Of a stretch of 64,000 nt of DNA, positions 12,626-26,600 are shown in pieces; position 1 is the first letter of the stretch; each line of letters starts with the position of its first letter. Position numbers and translations under genes: made by a program. The stretch covers positions 3,045,626 through 3,109,625 of the forward strand of contig SIJG01000002.1 of the NCBI GenBank assembly GCA_023374025.1, written 5' to 3'. The stretch comes from Heterodera schachtii. Its lineage: Eukaryota; Nematoda; Chromadorea; Rhabditida; Heteroderidae. Below the pieces are notes generated by a model, which had not been told where the DNA came from, searched no databases, and saw only the letters and a program-made list of their open reading frames with translations.

Positions 12626-13007
12626 CGGTTTACCTCAGTTGGGCCCCGGCACGTTTGGGCCCCAGCGGGGTTTTGGCTATAACTTTTTTCTTTGCCAACC
12701 AAATCTAACAATCTTGGTATCATTCGATTGCCCTAACTGTCCTCTATTAGCCTGCAAAATTTAGAAAAATCTGGTTAAGATTCAAAAAAGTTATGACCAA
12801 AAAACTTTAAAAAACCAGATTTTCCAACCTTTTTGGTCATAATTTTTTTTAACCTTAACCAAATTTTTCACAATTTTGCAGGCTAATAGAGGATAGTTAG
12901 GGCTATCGAATGATACCAAGATTGTTAGATTTGGTTGGCAAAGAAAAAAGTTATAGCCAAAACCCCGCTGGGGCCCAAACGTGCCGGGGCCCAACTGCGC
13001 GAGTCCG
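12626..13007. mobile_element. MITE family A, copy 1 (382 bp)
   Basis: Flanked by exact 8-bp repeats CGTGGGAT at 12618-12625 and 13008-13015. The left end is CGGTTTACCTCAGTTGGGCC and the inverted right end is CGGACTCGCGCAGTTGGGCC. The whole element is an imperfect palindrome: the inner arms carry AACTTTTTTCTTTGCCAACC and its complement, and TTGGTATCATTCGA and its complement. It has no coding capacity. Confidence 0.85.
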
Positions 13008-13865
13008 CGTGGGATCCGATTTGAAAATTTCAAAAACAGAATGCCAATCAAATATTTTTAAATAAATTTATAACAATTCAATTAAGTTAAAATCCTTTTT
13101 CAATCCCAAATTTCATTCAAAATTATGAAAATTTTTCCCTCTGCTGGTGTCTATCGGCCCGCCGGCTCGGCCTCCACCTTATTAATTCTTTAAAAAGACT
13201 CAAAAAGCGACCTTTGGTCATCGGCAACTGCAAATTGAAATTTCCGGGCTCTAAAAGTTATTGGTTCCTCAATTATGTACAAAATTCGGTCGCATGCTCT
13301 CTGCTTGGGGGTTGTGCAGAAGTTAGCCAACCAACTGATCATGATCACTGATTAATGAGTGATCATGTTTTTCCCACGTGAATTTGCAAGTGTTTCCTTC
13401 TTCTTCCTTCTTTATTTCGTGTGCCAATTAGTCATCCATCCACCAGCATAATATTGTGTATTTGTATGTTTTTTTGGGCTTTGCTCACTTACAAATGCTG
13501 CTTAATCATCGAATGTAAATAAAAAACATTAAAAGGGCGGAGAGGCGACAAATGCGTGCATTTTCTTTTTGCTTTCCTTTTCAAATTATCTTTCTTTTTT
13601 CCATTTTTCGTGTTCATTTTTTTAAATTTCTTTTCCTTTTTTCGGTTTCTTCTTTGCAACCAATCACAATCATTGACTATCAGAAGACCATTCACTAAAA
13701 TGGAGGGCAAACTCGAAGCCAAAGGGCAGGAAGAAAGCACGAGAAAGGCAAGGAATGAAAGAAACCCCAGGGGAAGGGTATAAAGGGACATAGGCATGGC
13801 ATTTGTATACAATTTAGATTTAAAAAAACGCAATTTTTACATTTGGCAAAACAATGGAAAAGGGG

Positions 13866-14454
13866 CGGTTTACCTCAGTTGGGCCGTCACGGTTGGGCCG
13901 TCACGTTTGGGCCGGCACGGTTGGGCCGGCACGGTTGGGCCGTCACGTTTGGGCCGGCACGATTGGGCCGGCACGGTTGGGCCGTCACGTTTGGGCCGGC
14001 ACGATTGGGCCGGCACGGTTGGGCCGTCACGTTTGGGCCGGCACGATTGGGCCCCAGCATATTTTTCCACTATAACTTTCTACAACTTTTTTCTTTGTCG
14101 TCCAAATCCAACATAGTTGGTATCATTCGAAAGCTTAATGTATTTAGAAACTTTTTCTAAGCTATTGCTTCACGGTTAGACAAATACGAAAAAAGTTATA
14201 CATGAAAATTCCAAAAAATCGAAATTTTTGAAGTTTTTCTTGATAAAAATTTTTTCCAGGCTTAAAAATCTTTTTGTTTTTTGTTAGGCTAATAAAGCAT
14301 GTTAAGAGCTTTCGAATGATACCAAGATTGTTGGATTTGGATGCCAACGAAAAAAGCTTAAGTGGAAAATCATGCTGGGGCCCAACCGTGCCGGCCCAAA
14401 CGTGACGGCCTAACCGTGCCGGCCCAACCGTGACGGCCCAACTGAGCGAGTCCG
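13866..14454. mobile_element. MITE family A, copy 2 (589 bp)
   Basis: Target duplication AAAAGGGG at 13858-13865 and 14455-14462. The left terminal CGGTTTACCTCAGTTGGGCC is followed by about ten subterminal copies of a 14-bp motif, GGGCCG(G/T)CACG(G/A)TT. The right end carries fewer inverted copies and terminates GCTCAGTTGGGCC on the other strand. It lies immediately upstream of the first recognised trehalose-6-phosphate synthase exon, so it sits in that gene's first intron or promoter. Confidence 0.88.
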
Positions 14455-14569
14455 AAAAGGGGAGAAATTGAGTTATTTTCCTTCATTAGCCGTACTACCT
14501 AAATCTCTTTTTGTTTATTTGTTGAATTAAAATTTTCTTCTCAAATTAACAATGTTTTTTCAAATTTAG

Positions 14570-17500
14570 GCGATTCTTCGAATATTGGCAAAATTAAATA
14601 CCACCAGCGAACTGAGCGATGATTGTACATTTGAGCAGGCGATGAACTATGGCATCGAAACGTACGTTTTGCATTTCAATTGCCTTTTCAACTGACGATG
14701 AATGGGCAAAATCACAGATTGGCAAATGTTTGGCGGAAAAGGGACGTCAACTCGGAGATTGCCTTCCAGGTTTGGCAGTGGAATTAACCCAAGAGATTAT
14801 TAATTTCTTACCATGCTTTTTGGATTTGGGGTTTCTTGGAACTTTTGAACAAATTAACAGAATTCCCCGTCTCTCTTTTCAGGGCCTTCTCAACTGTTTG
14901 GAGTATTGTCTGCAGCATTGTTTCGAAAGTGTCGGATACTTTGAGAACTTCGTCGGCATTCTTGGTATCAAAAATGTGGATTTTACTAAAAAAAACAAAC
15001 AAATTTTTTAGGTTACAATACCGTGCAGTTTTGGAAGAATGCCATCCCTTACATTTATGAGTCGGACATGGCGCACGGGACGAAGTGATTTTGGCATTTT
15101 AACATTTGTATTGAATTCTTTTTTAATATAATTGCATTTATTTTGGGCCATTCATTCATTGTTTTTTTTCTGTCCTCAGGTACCGCGATGCTTTGCTATT
15201 CAGTCTCACATTGTACGACGTGAACACGGGCAGGAACAGATTGAAGTGAGACATTAATTCACATTTTAAATTCTTGGCATAAAATTAATATTTGAATTTC
15301 CGTTTTCGGTTTCCGAATTGAAGAGTAACCCAAATAAATTACTTTCTTTCTTTTTCTTTTTTTTTGGACATATTACCCAAATGGTTTGTCTAAAAATGGG
15401 TTTAAACATGTTTAAAGTTCCATAAATTAGATTTGTTGTCCCCCGTCCCGTCGGCTTTTACTCCCACTGTTTTGAATAGGGAATTTTACGCGGCGGTGCC
15501 CGGCATTCGCAAGTCGCTGCTCGGGTCGCACGCGAAGCGCTTTAGCGAGCAGTTTCACCACATGCAGCAGCGACGGACGCTGTCCACGGCGTCGTCGCTG
15601 CACGCCTCGCACAATTCGCTGTCCGCCGCTTCCTCCAACGCAGCAATGGCCAACGGTGGCGGCGGTGGCAGTCAGCACCAAATTCACGAGTTACTCGCCG
15701 CATTGGACGCCAAGGCAATCGCAAATGGCACCGCACAACAGCAGACAGGCCAACGGCCGAGCTTCACTCTGTCAGACAACGAGGACGCGGGGGCGCATCA
15801 GCACCAACAGCAGCACAACAACAACCACGGTAGGTGGTGGGCACTTAAAATACTGACTCAAAAAACAGTGGATTGCCATTCCGCACTAAACTTTATGATG
15901 GAATAAATACAAAAATGATTCAGATTTTGCATCAAATTGCTATTTTAACAATCCGTGGTAATTAAATGTTCGTTCCTCCTTCGTTAGATGTTCGTCGGGG
16001 CAGTGACAAGCGCATGTCCATCAGTGCGGTGTCCACCACTTCGGATGCGCAACATTCGACCGGCACTGACGGCACAGAGCTGTGCGGTGGGCTGGTGAAC
16101 ACGCAGCACTTTCAGCAACGGGTGATCAACGTGTCCAACGCGCCGCCGGTGGCGCTCAAACAGTCGGAGTCGGGCGAGTGGGAAATTAAGCAAGGCTCGG
16201 GCGGACTCGTCTCGTGCGTGGACCCGGTGATGTCGGTGAGTGATTAGTGTAATTGGCCAAAACTGCGCAGAAATGGCATTTATTGCTCAAATTATTACCC
16301 AGGTGAACCCGGAAAACATGTGGCTGGCCAACCTCGGCATGAACATCGACAAGTTCAAAATCACCTCCACTGAATACCTCGAGAAAATGGGCCGAGACCC
16401 GAACATCGGCGAACGGATGGACCCGGCACACATCGCAGCGCCAGCGACAAACACTTTGGGCCTTCCTCTGATGAAACAGGTGGGCAAATCGGGTCGGAAA
16501 CTTTGAAAATCATTGTTTTTTTGTCAAGGCATTGGCAGACGTTCTGTTCCATGTCATTGCGAACGATGATCAAAAGGAGGACGACGAAACGGCGGTCAAA
16601 AAGCAAATCAGAGAGGAAATGTCACTGCTCGGCGTGCTGAACAACTACAACCGTGGCAACTATAAGCTGAACCCGGTGAGCGGCGAGGGAGTGCAATTGG
16701 TCCACATGGAAAAGACGGGTCATAATAAACGGCAATGATTTTGTTCGTTCAGCCGATCATCCACCCTCTCCCCAATCATACATGAAAAAGGGGGGGGGGT
16801 CAACCGGAATTTTTGCGAAGGGGTCTGGAGGGGGGGGGGCCAGCGGCCAATTTTGCGAAGGGGTCCCGGCCATGTAAATCGGCGACCTTTTTTTTTTTTT
16901 GATTTTCCAAATCACTTTTTTTGCGGCGGGCTTTTTTCAAGAAAATTTCGCGAAAAGGGGGGCCGGCGGTGCCGGTAGGCGCCGCCGGGGAAAAATTTTG
17001 AAAATTTGAGTGCAATTTGTTAACAGATTTTCACCAAAAATTGCCGAATTTTGCGATTTTTTAGCAAGTGGACGACTTTTTTTGTTTATAAAAAAACGTT
17101 TTTTTTGCGGCGCGGTTTTGAAAAAACTTTTTGGGGACGGGGGGGGGGTTCGGCGGCGCCGATAGGCGCCGCCGGAAATTTTTTTGTAATTTTAATGCTA
17201 TTTACTAGCAGATTTTGCCTAAAAAATGACCAAATTTTGAGATTTTGGGCTAATTTTTTAAGAAAAAATAGGATTTTTGGGGGGCCGGCGGTGCCGGTAG
17301 GCGCCGCCGGGAAAAAATTGAGAAATTCTAGAATTTTGTTAAGAAAAGAGCCAATTTTTTAGAAATTTTCCTCTTTTCCCCTTCGCTTCGACCTCCCCCC
17401 CCCCCCTTCGCCGGCGACCCCCCCCCCCCCCCCCCCACCTCTTTTACACCGGCCCCCCCTCGATGCGAAGGGGTCCCCCATTTTGGGCACTTTGCGGGCG

Positions 17501-20500
17501 AAGGAGGGGGGGGGTCGACCCCCCCCCCCCCCTTTTCATGTATGTCCCCAATAAAATGTTTTATCTATGTAATATTTTTTGACTTTTCCAGGTTATCGTC
17601 CAGGAGCAGGACTACAACGTTTACTACGGGGGGATCAGCAACGGATTGTTGTGGCCCGCACTGCACAATCTCCCGGAATACATTCTGCCCGAATACAGTG
17701 ACTCGAAGGTGCTCAGCGAACATTGGTTCTCTTATGTTCGCGTCAATTATCAGGTGAATGGTGGAGGCACTCACAAATTAATCATTTAATTTTAATTTTT
17801 CAGTTTGCCATCGACGCGGTGCGAAATTCGCGTCCCCAAGACTTCATTTGGATCCACGACTACCACCTGATGTTGACCGGCATGATCATGCAGTCACTGG
17901 AGCGCAACTTGGAGATCGGCTTCTTCCTGCACATCCCATTCCAGGCAATTTGGAATGCCAAAGACTATTAATTATATGATTCGCCGGGGAGAAATTGGGA
18001 ACAATTAGTAACAAATGTTTAAGGGGTCGGATTTGCTCATTTAAAAAAAATATCTCACGGATTCGGGATGTTATAGCTCCGTATAATAAATACCATTAAA
18101 GCCTCCACCAAACTTTTGTCTTTTTAAGCCTCCCGACAACTTTTTCGAGAATTATCGCCTCTGTGCCTTTCCCATTTTGCGTGGTCTTCTCCGCTTCACC
18201 AAAGTCGGCTTCCAAACTCACCGGGACCGTTCCAGTTTCATTCAACTCGTCAAAACGCATTTGGTATTTCATATAATGAAACTTTCTTTTCTATTTAAAG
18301 TAATTAATTGAAAAATGAATTTAGCCAACCGCCAAAGTCAAAGCGGAGGAGGAGAAACTGGACGTTGTGGTGGTCACTTACCAGGGTTGGAGCTGTTCAC
18401 TCGGCGTGTTCCCGGTCAGCATCAAAAACGAGGACTTTTTGAAGATCGCACGCGACCCGGCCACCATAAAACGGGCGAACGACATTCGCGAAGGGGTAAA
18501 TAAATATAAATTTTTGTGGAAAATGAATTGGGGTGGGATGATTTTCGAAATTAAAATGCATTTTTTTTAGATTTTCGGTGAAAATCCGTCCAACGATGTG
18601 TGCCTTTTCTTTTCCGTCGAACGGTTTGACTACACCAAAGGCATCAAAGAGAAACTGTTGGCCTACCAGCGCTATTTGGAGAAGCATCCGGAAAGGGCGG
18701 GCAAAGACATTCTCTTACAGGTGGAAAACAATGAGCCAACATTTGGGTAAAATGGGACAAATTGTTGGGTTTGTTCAGATTGCTGTTACCAACCGGCGCA
18801 GTGTGGACACGTACAGAGTCTATCAGGTTGGGTGATGATCAGCCCTGAAAATCTGAAACTTTCAGTCCACGTTTAACGTTCCCGACTCACTGAATTTGTA
18901 CTTTTTCAGGACGAATGCATAGCTTTGGCGGACGAAGTGAACAAACGTTTCTCCGACAAAGAACGGTTTCCGGGCTGGCGTCCGATCATTTTCCAAACCA
19001 ACGGACTGCAGCGAAGTGAACTGATTGCCCACTATTTGGCCATGGACATCGGTGTTGTGACACCCAAAAAGGTACCGAGAAAATGGTTATTATTGGTTGG
19101 AAGAAACATTTCGCTAATTGTTTGGCCATTTTTCTTCGCCCAGGACGGCATGAACTTGGTGGCCAAAGAAATGTTGTTGTGTAATCCGACCGCGGGCCTT
19201 GTCCTCTCCACCGGCGCCGGCTCCGAAATTCAATTTACCACCGCCGGACTTCACTCAGCGGAGGACCCCAACTATCACAGGGTCATCTTGAAAACAATTA
19301 GCCATGTAAAATGTCCTAATTTCTTTATTGTCAGGTGGAAGATCTGTTCGACACCGAAGCATTTGCGAATTCTTTCCACGCAGCTGCCGTTGAAGCCAAA
19401 GAGGACCGAAGTCGGCATGGAATGGTGCTCAACGAGTTCATCATGGCCAACGACATTGAACGGTGTGTTTGCTGTGCCATACCCCAAAAAAATTGCTCCA
19501 AATTTTCAGTTGGAGTTCAACCTTTTTGGACCCGAGTTGGTCCCACCAGGTCATTCGTCAAATACAGGTCACCACGCTGGACGACTTCTTCAACTTGATG
19601 CTGCGCACTCGGGACGTCCGGCGTGGAATTGTCGAACGCGTGCTGAAGGCAAGTACAATTGGTCACTAATGACAGGGGGGCATCATTATCATTGACTGAG
19701 GGCAAGGGCTCATTTTTGTCCATAATATCCCTTAATTTGTAGGGCATTCCCATCCGTCCGCACTTTTCCATCTCTCTGCAAAATGCCAAAGAATCGTTGG
19801 AGATCAGCTGTTTGCCGGGCACAAGCCAAATTCGACTGCGTGCAACTGCGGCGACATGCGGCGGTTGCGGCACCGTCGGAAGTTCCAACGAAGACGGCGG
19901 AACGACGACATTTGCCAGCGGCGGACCGACGGGCGCCGGAGAAATGGTTCTGCTGGACATCAAAAACGAAATTGAGGAGTTCAAGAAGGACCTCCAATTC
20001 CTGCAGTTCATCCAATCCGACGACATTTACAACATCGAACAGTTCATCTCCACATTGAAGGTGTACCATCCCGTCTCCGAGACAACGTTTCGGGACGAAG
20101 TGGCGACGGTGGTCGATGTGAGTTAATTTATGAATTAATAAATTGATCAAAATCATTCCAAATTCTGTTCCTTTTGGTGTTTAAGTAGCCACATATTCAT
20201 GTTTTAACATTTCTTTCATTTTATTGCATTTTTAATTTTGAAGATGTTCATCGACGCAGGATCATTTCAATTACTTTTTCACCGATCGGGACGGCACTTT
20301 GAAGTCGTACAGCTGCTCGTACGTGGCCAGCATCCAACCCGCCTATTCTGGCGTTATCCAAGCCCAATTTGCACGTCGGTGTGCTCAAACTTGTGCCATT
20401 GTCACCACCGCGCCGATGATGCGATTGGGTGGGTGGCGCAATTTTCAAATTTTTTTCTGTTAATTCATTGCTTTAAAATTCATTTTTGAAGGCATTTTGG

Positions 20501-21654
20501 ACGTGTGCACCATTCCCGAGGGGTATTATTACATTGGCGCCTCCGCTGGCCGTGAATGGTTTGTGGACCCGGCCAACAAGTTCAAGGACCAGTCAATCCC
20601 GGACTGCGGACCTGGAGAAGCTGAACTACGTGTTCGACTCCATCTCGGACCTTTTGGAGCATCCGGAATTCAAAATTTTTGCTTGGATTGGCTCCGGACT
20701 GCAGAAGCACTATGGCCATGTGACATTGGCACATCAGGTGCGGACAACCGAATTGAGAATGGAAAAGTCACATTTGTGTATCCAAAAGGTTTTTAGGATG
20801 TGTTCGGCACAGTGCCGCGTGAACTCAGGGAGCAAATTGATCGCAAAATCCGTGCCATTGTTGAGGACATTGACTCCACCCATCAGTTGTTGGAAGTCAA
20901 AACGACGGAGACAGACATCAAAGTGTTCATTAAGGTGGAAAATGCCATTGGATACATTCACAATTTAGCCAAAATCCCTTATTTTTAGTCATCATTAGGA
21001 CACATCTTCGACAAGGGTAACGGCATTCAGTTGCTTATCCAACATTTGAAGTGCGACCTGCGCGAGGGCACCATTTTGGTGTGCGGCGACTCCGAGACGG
21101 ACATTCCAATGTTGCGCACGTGCCTGGAGCACAACCCAAAGGTGGGCCATCAAATTCTGACCGACTTCCTGTTGATAATCATTTTTTGGGTTTTTTCAGA
21201 ATGTGTACACAGTTTGGGTGGCACCCGAAAGCAAAAAGGAACTGAGAGAAAAGGTGGGCAAAGGGAGGGGGGGGCATTATTGGAGACAAATGATTTACAC
21301 ATTTTGGGTGCATTTTTTAGGTTTCCCAACTCTGTAAGAGTTTCGGCAATGAGCATTTTCTGTTCGTTTCCTCGCCAGAAGTGTTGCTTGGCGCGATGGC
21401 ACAGGTCAGTCAGTCACTGTTTACTGTACTTGCAAGCTAATACCGTAACCATAAAAAGTCAGAGTTTAGACAAATGCTAATTGTCACTTAATGTACCAAG
21501 AAAAAATGGGACAGAATTTCTATAATGAGTTCACATTCCCTCTTCCCTCCAGGCAACTGTTCGGGAGATAAGCATCGCCCGCGGAGCAATGGGCTCTCCA
21601 CGCCGCCGACGGAGCAGTTCGTCCAACTCGCAGGGCGGGAGGAGCAGTGACTGA
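14570..21654 (+). CDS. tps: Trehalose-6-phosphate synthase (GT20 + HAD phosphatase-like), one frameshift
   Basis: Makes trehalose 6-phosphate from UDP-glucose and glucose 6-phosphate in the cytosol; trehalose supports stress and desiccation tolerance. Twenty-seven exons join in phase, from 14570-14661 to 21553-21654 (TGA at 21652), giving about 1,327 codons, close to nematode TPS length; at least one 5' exon is missing. GT20 motifs: IWIHDYHLML (exon 17804), FFLHIPF, SVERFDYTKGI (exon 18571), DGMNLVAKEML (exon 19144). HAD-type motifs: TDRDGTL (exon 20260) and VCGDSETDIPML (exon 20989). The N-terminal part (15480-16233) is Q/S-rich and probably disordered. Introns after 17944 and 19648 use GC donors. 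In exon 20492-20737 the frame shifts by one base near 20600-20610, between KFKDQSIPD and DLEKLNYVFD: a sequence error or a disabling mutation. A 768-bp element lies in the intron 16676-17591. Confidence 0.93.
16777..17544. mobile_element. Non-autonomous DNA element inside a tps intron
   Basis: Flanked by exact 8-bp repeats TCCCCAAT (16769-16776 and 17545-17552). Termini are inverted: CATACATGAAAAAGGGGG on the left and the complement of CCTTTTCATGTATG on the right. Inside are repeated GCCGGCGGTGCCGGTAGGCG-like blocks spaced by AT-rich sequence, each self-complementary. No ORF of transposase type. Confidence 0.85.
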
Positions 21655-23690
21655 CTGAACGAACGAATGCATAAGAAATGAGTGGATGCGCTGCCGTTGG
21701 TGCTGTTACTGCTTGCCCCCTATGTGGGTCTGTGTAATCTCTTCCTCAGCCTCCGTTTCTCACCTCGCCCCCGCCCCCCTCACCCATTATTATTATGTTC
21801 CCTTCCTTTTCCTCTGTTGTCTTTGTTACTCTCTTTCCCTCTCCCTTTCTTTCGTCTGTCTGTTGACTCTCTCTCTCTCTCTCTCTCTTCACAATGACTG
21901 TAATTTCCCAAATTAACATTAATGTGACTGTTTTTGATTGCTTAACACACCAACACATACTGATGATGATCCTCCCCAAGTGTAAACGAACAAATGAATG
22001 AATGAATTAAAATGATAAATGCGTGCGCATTATTATTGAATATTATATTATATTCCCTTTCATCACCAAATCACTTACAATTAGTTATTAAACTGATGTC
22101 CCCCCCCCCTTCCCTCAACCATCAGAAAATGTCTTTTTTGTTTGGCCTTTCTCCTCCCCCCGTTTATCCATGGCATCATCATCTGACCACCCACCATACA
22201 GTACCCGCACTTTGCTTGCCTTACCATAATCTCTAATCACCGCCAACAGTCACTTTCGTCATTTGAACACCCATCCATTTCTACCGTAGTTTTGTGTAAT
22301 GTCTCCGTTTTTCTCTCTTCCCCTCCCCACCATCTCTCACTTCCTTTTCTGCCTATAAAAACGTTTAAGGCCATTTCTAAAATTTCGCCCAAAAATACGT
22401 TTTATTTAATTTTGCCAATTTGTAACTCTTTGGGCTGAATATTATTTTTCTTTCATTTTGTCTTTTCTTTTCTTTGATTTTCCGTCAATGTTTTTTGCAC
22501 TGCTTTTGCCATTGCCTGATTTTATGAACAGAAATTCTACTGATTGCTTTTGATGAGAGACATTTTATGAATAAAGGAAAATGCCGTCCCTTCTCTTTGT
22601 TTTTTCTTAGCGACAGAGAAATGCCAAATTAAAATTTAAAATGAAAATGAGTCATTTCATTGCCTCTGATAAGCCTAAGACTTTGCCAGGGATTTCTTCC
22701 CCTTTTTGGCCATTTTCCATGCCCTCCCCTTTTTGCCACAATTTTGGATCAATCAAAAGTTTTGGTCCAATAATCTCTTGGATTTTTCCTAATTCAAAAA
22801 TAGGTTTTTGAATACATTTTGTCAGGATTTGTTATTAATTATTGTAAAATTTGTTTTCCATTTTATCATTTTGTCGCCGGTCCAAAGTATTCCGAATTGT
22901 GTCCCATTTTTAATCTCTTTTCACTTGGTCAATTTTGGGGCCTTATCTTTTGCGAATGGCGGCGGAAAGTGACAAATTAAATTAATAATAATTATTCATT
23001 GAAAAATAACAAAAAAAAAATTAAAATGAAAAATTGTTAAGGAATTCCTTTTTTAATGGAAAATGGATTAATTAATTAATTGAAAAGTAATTAATTTGTA
23101 ATCGTTTATGACTTAATCATTCACACAATTATTCTCTCTCTCCTATTAACGGGGGGAAGATGAGGTCACATTGCTCTTAAATTGTTATGAGATGGCGGAA
23201 AATAATTGCAAAAATATCCGACTCATTTCAAAGTAATGTAATTTTTAATTAAGTTTTACCAATTTGGTGATTGATTAATTAGGTAATTAGCATTTAATGC
23301 TTTAAAAATAAATGTGTTTTTCCGTTTCAATTGCAAATTAGGGAGAAGAGATAAGGAAGGCGAAGGGCGAACTGTGCTGATTTATGGGGGCAGCCCAATG
23401 AAACATTCAATAAAATGGGACAGTGACTGAACGCATTCATTTTTAATGGCCCTGTCAATCGATCGGAGTTTTCCTGGAAAATTTAAGCAAATTTTTCAAA
23501 AGGAATTAATTGTCTGAGCATTGTTTGGGTTCAAAAGCAAACAGCCAATGAAATTCCTAAAATATTGCCAAAAACTCTTTCTTAAAAAATGACTGTCTCT
23601 CTAAAATTAGTTGTTTTTTTGAAATTTTTCCCGCACACATTCACCAATTTCTGTCCAAATTGCTGCGTCTCCTCCTCTCTCCCCTCAAAA
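21655..23690. other. tps 3' region and intergenic spacer
   Basis: C/T-rich then AT-rich sequence after the tps stop, including a CTCTCT microsatellite near 21866-21890. Several AATAAA-like signals are present (for example near 22572). No further gene seen before the ATG at 23691. Confidence 0.5.
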
Positions 23691-26600
23691 ATGCCGTCGT
23701 TGTCGCCCCTCCGGCGCCGCCGTCGATGGCATTGGCCGCTTGGCCTTTTCGCCGCCGTTTGTCTGCTGCTGCCGCTTTGCTTCGTCAGTGCCGTCGCTTC
23801 CCATGACGACGGCGCCGTCGGTTCGTCCGACCAATTTGACCCGTTCCGTCTGTCGCGTGCCGAACTGCTCGAAATTGAGGGCGCCGACGACGCGGCATTT
23901 GAGGAGGACGTCGGACAATTCGTCGGCCAATTCTTCCACGACTCGGATACCCAACTGATGCTGGACATGGACATGTTCATTCAGCTGTGGAACGAACTGA
24001 ACGCGGTGAACGACGCGGCGGCGGAGGGACGAGTGGACACAGTGCAAGTGGGAAAAGGGAATAATTGAAATGGAATTGAACAATTAAAAAGTACATAATT
24101 AAGGATGTTGAATTAGTTTTTAGGGTTTGTATTGAATTATATAATATTTTTCATTTATTATTCTCTTCCCAATTTGTTAATAATTTGGAAATTTAAATTT
24201 AAAAATTGAAATTGAATAAACATTTAATGCGTTTAAAAATAAATTTTGTTTTACTTAAATTTTAAACCCAATATTTATTTATCTCTATGATCGATGCTTT
24301 TCCAATATATTGGGTTCGAGTTTCCAATAGGATTAGTTGGAAATTGGCATTCTTCTCTGATCGAGTTCCTTGAATGGGTTGGCTATTCAGCTGATCGATG
24401 ATCACTTTTTAATTCACTGAATTTAATTCATTTTCCCCCGGGATTTACCTTGGACTTAAGTTTAATACAAACTTAAAAATGTTTGAAATTTAAAATAGTT
24501 TTTGAATTTAATTGCACCACAAAACAGGCGATGATCACTTTCTTCGAGCCGTTGTCCAATTACGACATTTCGGCCCCGTGTTTGGCCGATCTGACGCACT
24601 TTTTGTGGACCATTTACAATTACGCAAAAACAGTGGCGGACGCCAGTCAATGTGACCATAAAATATTTTAATTGAAATTTAAAATGGAAAAATGTTGATA
24701 AAATAATAAGGCATGGATTGCAATTGTACACGCGATTACCGCAACAAAGTGCGCGAATTCCAATGGATTTTTGATGGTAAAATATTTTTTTATATTTTTT
24801 GTAAATTTAAATAATTTTAGTGGTCGATGCCATCGGAAAAGTGCCGTCCGCCGTCGTTTGTCAGAGAATTGGCAATTGCAAATTTAATTTTCTTCATTTT
24901 AAGCCGGGAACAATCTTTGGACGGGCTCTTGGGCGACGTGTCGAAAAATTTCGGCACAGAAAAATCGGCAGGGGTAAAAATAAAAATGGATTCAAATTAA
25001 TTAATTGAATTTATAATTTATTGTAATTTAGCCAATTTTGGCGTGGTCAGTATTGCATGACGCGTTTTCAGGCATTTTTTTGGCTAAAAAATAACTCACA
25101 TAATATGTATTGTCAAATGCTTTTAGCCATACAATCGGCACAATCCGTTCAAAGCATACGCAAATGCCGCCACTCCGTCCGATCCAACGGCACAGTGCAG
25201 GTCAATTAGCCAACCAATTAAACGGCACAAACAAAAAAGACAGTGATAGGCACAATTACAGCACTAAAGATGAAAATACCGTAGATAGGATGGAGACACC
25301 GTACTTTTGGGAAAGTCAAAGACTCGGAAAATTGTTGTAATTTGGTTATTATGATCTATGATCATATTGATCAGTGATCACTTTATGATCTGTTCTAATA
25401 AATTAATATCGGAGAGAGAGAGAGAATTAATTAGTCGAAAATTTATTTCAAATATCAAATTTTAATGCCTTTTACACAGAAGCAATTAAAAAAAATTTGC
25501 AGGTCAAATGCAACAAAAAGTGACCAATTTGCGGATTGGACTGACTATGAGAAACAATGCTTTGATTTGGTCGCATTTTTATTATTGAAATTATTTTCCA
25601 ATTGTGCCAACAATTCATTTTAAGATGCCATTGCTCAATTTTGGCCTTTGCACGCCGTAATTTACCATTTTTAAATTTTAATTTTTGCCCAATTAATTAA
25701 TTACTTTTTCAGCGACACATGCACAGATTATGACGTCAGGAAGCTGGTCCAATTCAGTAAGATTTTATTAAAAATAGTAATTAAATTAAATTAAATTAAA
25801 TTAAATTGCAATTTGCAGTTTATGAAGCGGCCGAACTTTCGATGGGCCGCAAATTTGTTTGTAATGTGAGGAAAAAGCATAATTAAATCATTTGCTTAAT
25901 TACTTTCGCTTAATTTAGGTGTCCGTGCACTGCAGCAATTCACGCCCCGAAAATCAATTGTACCACGACGGAAAGTCAATGGTAACGAAAAAGCAAAATT
26001 AAAAAATAAATTAAATTAAAAATAAATTTTAAAATCATTTCTCTGCTCAAGGCCGTCCTTTGCCTTCTGCTAGCCATCGGCTCCCTTATGCTTTTTGGCA
26101 CTTTCTACGACATTTATGTGCATCGGCCACTCGAACGTGCCGTTCTTGAAAGTGGCCAAACTGTAAAAGCAAAACTAATTCATTAATTAATTAAATTGAT
26201 TTATTTAATTAAACTAATTAGGGTTTTATTGTTTTTTAAATTATTTAAATGATTTTGGGCTCTTTTCCAGAACAACAACAACAAGCAGCAGCTGAACATT
26301 GCACGAAGTGTTGGCCAATCCAAGACAATTTTGTTCATTCGATTGTTTTCCGTGGTTCGATTTGCTCAAAATTTTGCACCAAATTAATTGCCATTAATTT
26401 GTTTTTGGCCCGTAATTTGGACTATATAATGGACACGCGGATGGAGGAGGGCCAAATTCGGTGTTTGCATGGTGGGCGAATTAAGCTAAGCCATCTATTC
26501 ATTCATTACTTGCAACACTAATGAATTAATTAATTTTTGGTAATTAGGTGCCCGTTTTCTCAGCATGTGCTGGGTAATTCATTAATTAATTAATTAATAC

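Noticed and set aside
13489..13833. Minus-strand 114-codon ORF with a signal-like segment (LPLGFLSFLAFLVLSSCPLA)
   Set aside because: The rest is lysine-rich low complexity from an A/T-rich tract, with no splice partner or paralogue; not enough support.
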